From Gammaproteobacteria bacterium (GTDB lineage Bacteria > Pseudomonadota > Gammaproteobacteria > SZUA-152), in the NCBI GenBank assembly GCA_030617485.1, contig JAUWVK010000086.1:1-6693 (forward strand): a stretch of DNA of 6,693 nucleotides. The letters are read 5' to 3'. Under the pieces are notes generated by a model. That model saw nothing but the letters and a program-made list of their open reading frames with translations. It had not been told where the DNA came from and ran no database searches. A program made the position numbers and the translations under genes. Positions 4,750 through 6,693 of the stretch are shown here, in pieces (within the stretch, counting starts at the first letter, position 1; each line of letters begins with the position of its first letter).

Positions 4750-6135
4750 TTATAAAAATCCAATCGCGTTAAGGAAAACAATAATAACGGCTACGGGTGT
4801 GACAAAACGCACCAGGAAGCGCCACAAAGGAAACGCTATGCTTTCACCTAACGACAGCTCATCTGCAGTCGACGATGATTTCATAATCCAGCCAGCAAAT
4901 ACTGCAATAAAGAGCCCGCCCAAAGGCAGCATGATATTGGATGTTAGGTAATCCAGTAAATCGAATACTGTCTTACCCCACAACGTAGCCTCTGCCCAGA
5001 TGTTAAATGAGAATACGGTGCCTAAACCCGCCAACCATGTTGCAACCCCACACACGACACTAGCTTTCATTCGACTCCAGCCTTTGTTTTCCACTAACCA
5101 GGCCACAGCGGGTTCAATCAGTGAGATGGCCGATGACCATGCAGCAAAGACCAGCAGTATAAAAAACAGCGTGCCGAAAAATGTGCCACCTTCCATTGAA
5201 CCAAATGCAATGGGTAAGGTTTGGAATATAAGTCCCGGTCCGGCCCCCGGCTCTAGTCCATTCGCAAACACGATCGGGAAAATGGCCATGCCAGCCAATA
5301 AAGCCACAGCCGTATCAGCTAACGCCACAATAATGGAAGTCTTTGCAATAGATGCTTCATGCGGCATGTAAGAGCCATAAATCATGATGGCACCCATACC
5401 CAGGCTGAGGGTAAAAAAGGCATGTCCCATGGCAATTAAAATGCCATCTGCAGTTAACTTGCTGAAGTCAGGACTGAATAAAAAGCTAAGACCTTGAGCA
5501 AACTCACCGGTGTTAATGGCATAGCCCACCATTATCAACAATAGGACAAATAATGCAGGCATCAACAGTCGTACGGCTTTTTCCAGACCTTTTTTCACAC
5601 CTCGAGCGACTACCGCCATGGTCATCACCATGAATAACGTATGCCAGAAAATCAGCTCACCCGGATTGGAAACCAGGCTACCAAACAGACCCTTGATATC
5701 TTCCGCTGCCCCGCCAGCAAATGCACCTGACCCTGCTTTTAAAACATATGCCAGCGCCCAGCCCGCAATCACAGCGTAATAAGACAAAATTAGGAAACCG
5801 GCCAGCACCCCACTCCAGCCCAACAAAGACCAGGCGGTAGATCGCCCTTCCTTTTTGGCTAAAGCTTTCATGGTGTTAATAGGGCTTTGTCGGCCCCGAC
5901 GGCCTAACAGGACTTCTGCCATCATGATGGGAATCCCAATAACGGCGATACATAAGAGGTAAACCAGTACAAAAGCACCACCACCATTTTCACCGGTGAT
6001 ATAGGGGAATTTCCATATATTGCCCAGACCGACCGCCGAGCCTGTCGCGGCGAGGATGAATATCCACCGATTCGACCACATACCGTGGATGGATTCGTCC
6101 TTATGTGCGTTAGGAGTGCTGCCAGGTGTTGTCAT
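4750..6135 (-). CDS. Sodium-dependent transporter of the neurotransmitter:sodium symporter (SNF/NSS) family
   Basis: An inner-membrane LeuT-fold symporter expected to import an amino acid or related solute with Na+. The substrate cannot be read from sequence. With the ATG at 6135 it is 461 residues. TM1 carries the family motif GSAVGLGNIWKFPY (32-45), followed by ENGGGAF (49-55). TM3 has SYYAVIAGW, with Y120 matching the LeuT substrate-site Tyr108. TM6 has FTLSLGMG (241-248). TM8 has SS at 334-335, matching the LeuT Na2-site Thr354/Ser355. D274 in TM7 matches the acidic residue (LeuT Glu290, Tyt1 Asp262) of chloride-independent prokaryotic members. I count 11 hydrophobic segments, as in Tyt1 and MhsT, rather than LeuT's 12. 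The start is supported by GAGGAAG at 6146-6140. The frame extends upstream to a GTG at 6165, but that region is unlikely to be coding. It heads the operon with ratA and rnfH. Confidence 0.93.
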   Translation of the reverse strand: MTTPGSTPNAHKDESIHGMWSNRWIFILAATGSAVGLGNIWKFPYITGENGGGAFVLVYLLCIAVIGIPIMMAEVLLGRRGRQSPINTMKALAKKEGRSTAWSLLGWSGVLAGFLILSYYAVIAGWALAYVLKAGSGAFAGGAAEDIKGLFGSLVSNPGELIFWHTLFMVMTMAVVARGVKKGLEKAVRLLMPALFVLLLIMVGYAINTGEFAQGLSFLFSPDFSKLTADGILIAMGHAFFTLSLGMGAIMIYGSYMPHEASIAKTSIIVALADTAVALLAGMAIFPIVFANGLEPGAGPGLIFQTLPIAFGSMEGGTFFGTLFFILLVFAAWSSAISLIEPAVAWLVENKGWSRMKASVVCGVATWLAGLGTVFSFNIWAEATLWGKTVFDLLDYLTSNIMLPLGGLFIAVFAGWIMKSSSTADELSLGESIAFPLWRFLVRFVTPVAVIIVFLNAIGFL

Positions 6136-6139
6136 AAAG

Positions 6140-6146
6140 CTTCCTC
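6140..6146 (-). promoter_or_regulatory. Ribosome binding site fixing the transporter start at 6135
   Basis: On the minus strand GAGGAAG is followed by CTTT and then ATG 6135-6133. The GAGG core is 7 bases from the ATG, which is near-ideal spacing. It argues against the longer GTG-started form beginning at 6165. Confidence 0.8.
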
Positions 6147-6165
6147 GATTATTCCTTTTAGCCAC

Positions 6166-6194
6166 ATTGTCGGCGAAAACCCTGGCCAGCTCAA
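6166..6194 (-). promoter_or_regulatory. Candidate promoter of the transporter-ratA-rnfH operon
   Basis: Reading leftward, TTGAGC (6194-6189) and GACAAT (6171-6166) are separated by exactly 17 bases and each match the sigma70 consensus at 4/6 positions. Transcription would start near 6159 and leave a leader of about 24 bases holding the strong GAGGAAG site. No other promoter-like sequence or room for one exists between the transporter, ratA and rnfH. Confidence 0.4.
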
Positions 6195-6253
6195 CCGCTT
6201 GCTGTTTGAAGCTATTCTCAACGACAAGCCATACAGAGCTTGAATCCTTCCGG

Positions 6254-6259
6254 TATAAT
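6254..6259 (+). promoter_or_regulatory. -10 element of smpB
   Basis: A perfect TATAAT ends 8 bases before the smpB ATG at 6268. No convincing -35 lies 16-18 bases upstream (6231-6236 reads ATACAG). A start of transcription 6-8 bases past the -10 would fall at 6265-6267, giving an mRNA with almost no leader. No Shine-Dalgarno sequence is present in this stretch. Confidence 0.55.
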
Positions 6260-6267
6260 CCCGCCCC

Positions 6268-6693
6268 ATGGCAAAGGGTAAGAAAAAGAAAACTGGCGGC
6301 AGCACCATTGCGCTCAATAAAAAGGCTCGTTATGACTTTTTTATTGAGGACAGGTTCGAGGCAGGGCTTGTGCTACAGGGCTGGGAAGCCAAAAGTCTGC
6401 GCGAAAAAAGCGTACAGCTCAGTGATGCCTACGTTTTTGTCAAAGATGGAGAGGCATTTGCTTCCAATATCCTCATTACGCCACTGGCAACCGCCTCCAC
6501 CCACATTCATCCCGAGCCAACCCGAGTGCGTAAATTGCTGCTGCATAAGAAAGAAATAGCCAAACTGATTGGTGCCGTTGACCGGAAAGGCTACACCCTG
6601 GTGCCTCTCGCGCTGTACTGGGTGCGTGGACGAGCCAAGCTCGAAATCGGCCTGGCCAAAGGCAAGCAACAACACGATAAACGAGGGGTTGAA
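6268..6693 (+). CDS. smpB: SsrA-binding protein SmpB (3' end cut by window)
   Basis: SmpB binds tmRNA (SsrA) and brings it to stalled ribosomes for trans-translation. The frame from ATG 6268 stays open for 142 codons to the window edge without a stop. It shows a Lys-rich start (MAKGKKKK), then [16 protein letters not shown] (12-27), [10 protein letters not shown] (36-45), LSDAY (51-55), DGEAF (60-64), [30 protein letters not shown] (111-118) and [12 protein letters not shown] (128-139). These match the SmpB beta-barrel and end at the start of the basic C-terminal tail that enters the ribosome decoding region. About 15-20 residues are missing compared with E. coli SmpB (160). It diverges from the transporter operon, as in the E. 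coli arrangement of smpB with ratA. Confidence 0.97.
   Translation, partial: MAKGKKKKTGGSTIALNKKARYDFFIEDRFEAGLVLQGWEAKSLREKSVQLSDAYVFVKDGEAFASNILITPLATASTHIHPEPTRVRKLLLHKKEIAKLIGAVDRKGYTLVPLALYWVRGRAKLEIGLAKGKQQHDKRGVE

Noticed and set aside
6136..6165. N-terminal extension of the transporter from a GTG at 6165
   Set aside because: The strong GAGGAAG site lies inside this extension at ideal distance from ATG 6135, and the extra residues add nothing typical of the family.
6020..6559. 179-residue open frame on the plus strand
   Set aside because: It runs antisense to the transporter start and then out of frame through smpB. Its sequence has no coherent domain.
6373..6675. 100-residue open frame on the minus strand
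   Set aside because: It is the antisense shadow of smpB, whose protein motifs are unmistakable on the plus strand.
1..6693. Defence system, mobile element, CRISPR array or prophage
   Set aside because: No transposase, integrase, repeat-spacer pattern, att-like repeats or toxin-antitoxin pair was seen beyond the historically named ratA/rnfH, which belong to the conserved housekeeping block.

Overview
This window is a conserved chromosomal housekeeping block from a gammaproteobacterium. The gene set and order (end of nadK, recN, fur, bamE, rnfH, ratA, smpB) match the nadK-recN-bamE-rnfH/ratA-smpB cluster of Enterobacteria and the recN-fur-omlA-rnfH-smpB version seen in Pseudomonas-like lineages. 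A sodium:neurotransmitter-symporter family transporter sits between ratA and smpB, which suits a marine or saline gammaproteobacterium. Base composition looks moderate (mid-40s percent GC by eye, not counted). The species cannot be named from this window.

Layout, left to right. Positions 1-72 hold the last 23 codons and stop of NAD kinase (+). Positions 120-1811 hold recN (+), complete. A small membrane protein of unknown function follows at 1977-2381 (+) and ends in a clean hairpin terminator. A 288-base spacer contains that terminator and a second perfect hairpin of unknown role. A 73-residue protein of unknown function lies at 2670-2891 (+). Then come fur (2988-3410, -) and bamE (3571-3975, +), which diverge from a shared 160-base promoter region. 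bamE converges on rnfH with 17 bases between their stop codons. On the minus strand, the transporter (4750-6135), ratA (4318-4749) and rnfH (3993-4325) form a tightly packed operon. Transporter and ratA have no base between stop and start, and ratA overlaps rnfH by 8 bases. smpB (6268 to the window edge, +) diverges from this operon and is cut by the window end.

The genes do not form one pathway. They cover DNA double-strand break repair (RecN), iron-responsive transcription control (Fur), outer-membrane protein assembly (BamE), ribosome rescue (SmpB), a Coq10/START-like protein with its beta-grasp partner (RatA, RnfH), and Na+-coupled solute uptake. Their grouping is an old syntenic association.

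I found no sign of a defence island, mobile element, CRISPR array, tRNA or rRNA, and no convincing undescribed system. The points worth a second look are small: two unknown genes, an unexplained perfect hairpin, an apparently leaderless smpB, doubt over the bamE start, and translational coupling of a transporter to ratA-rnfH.
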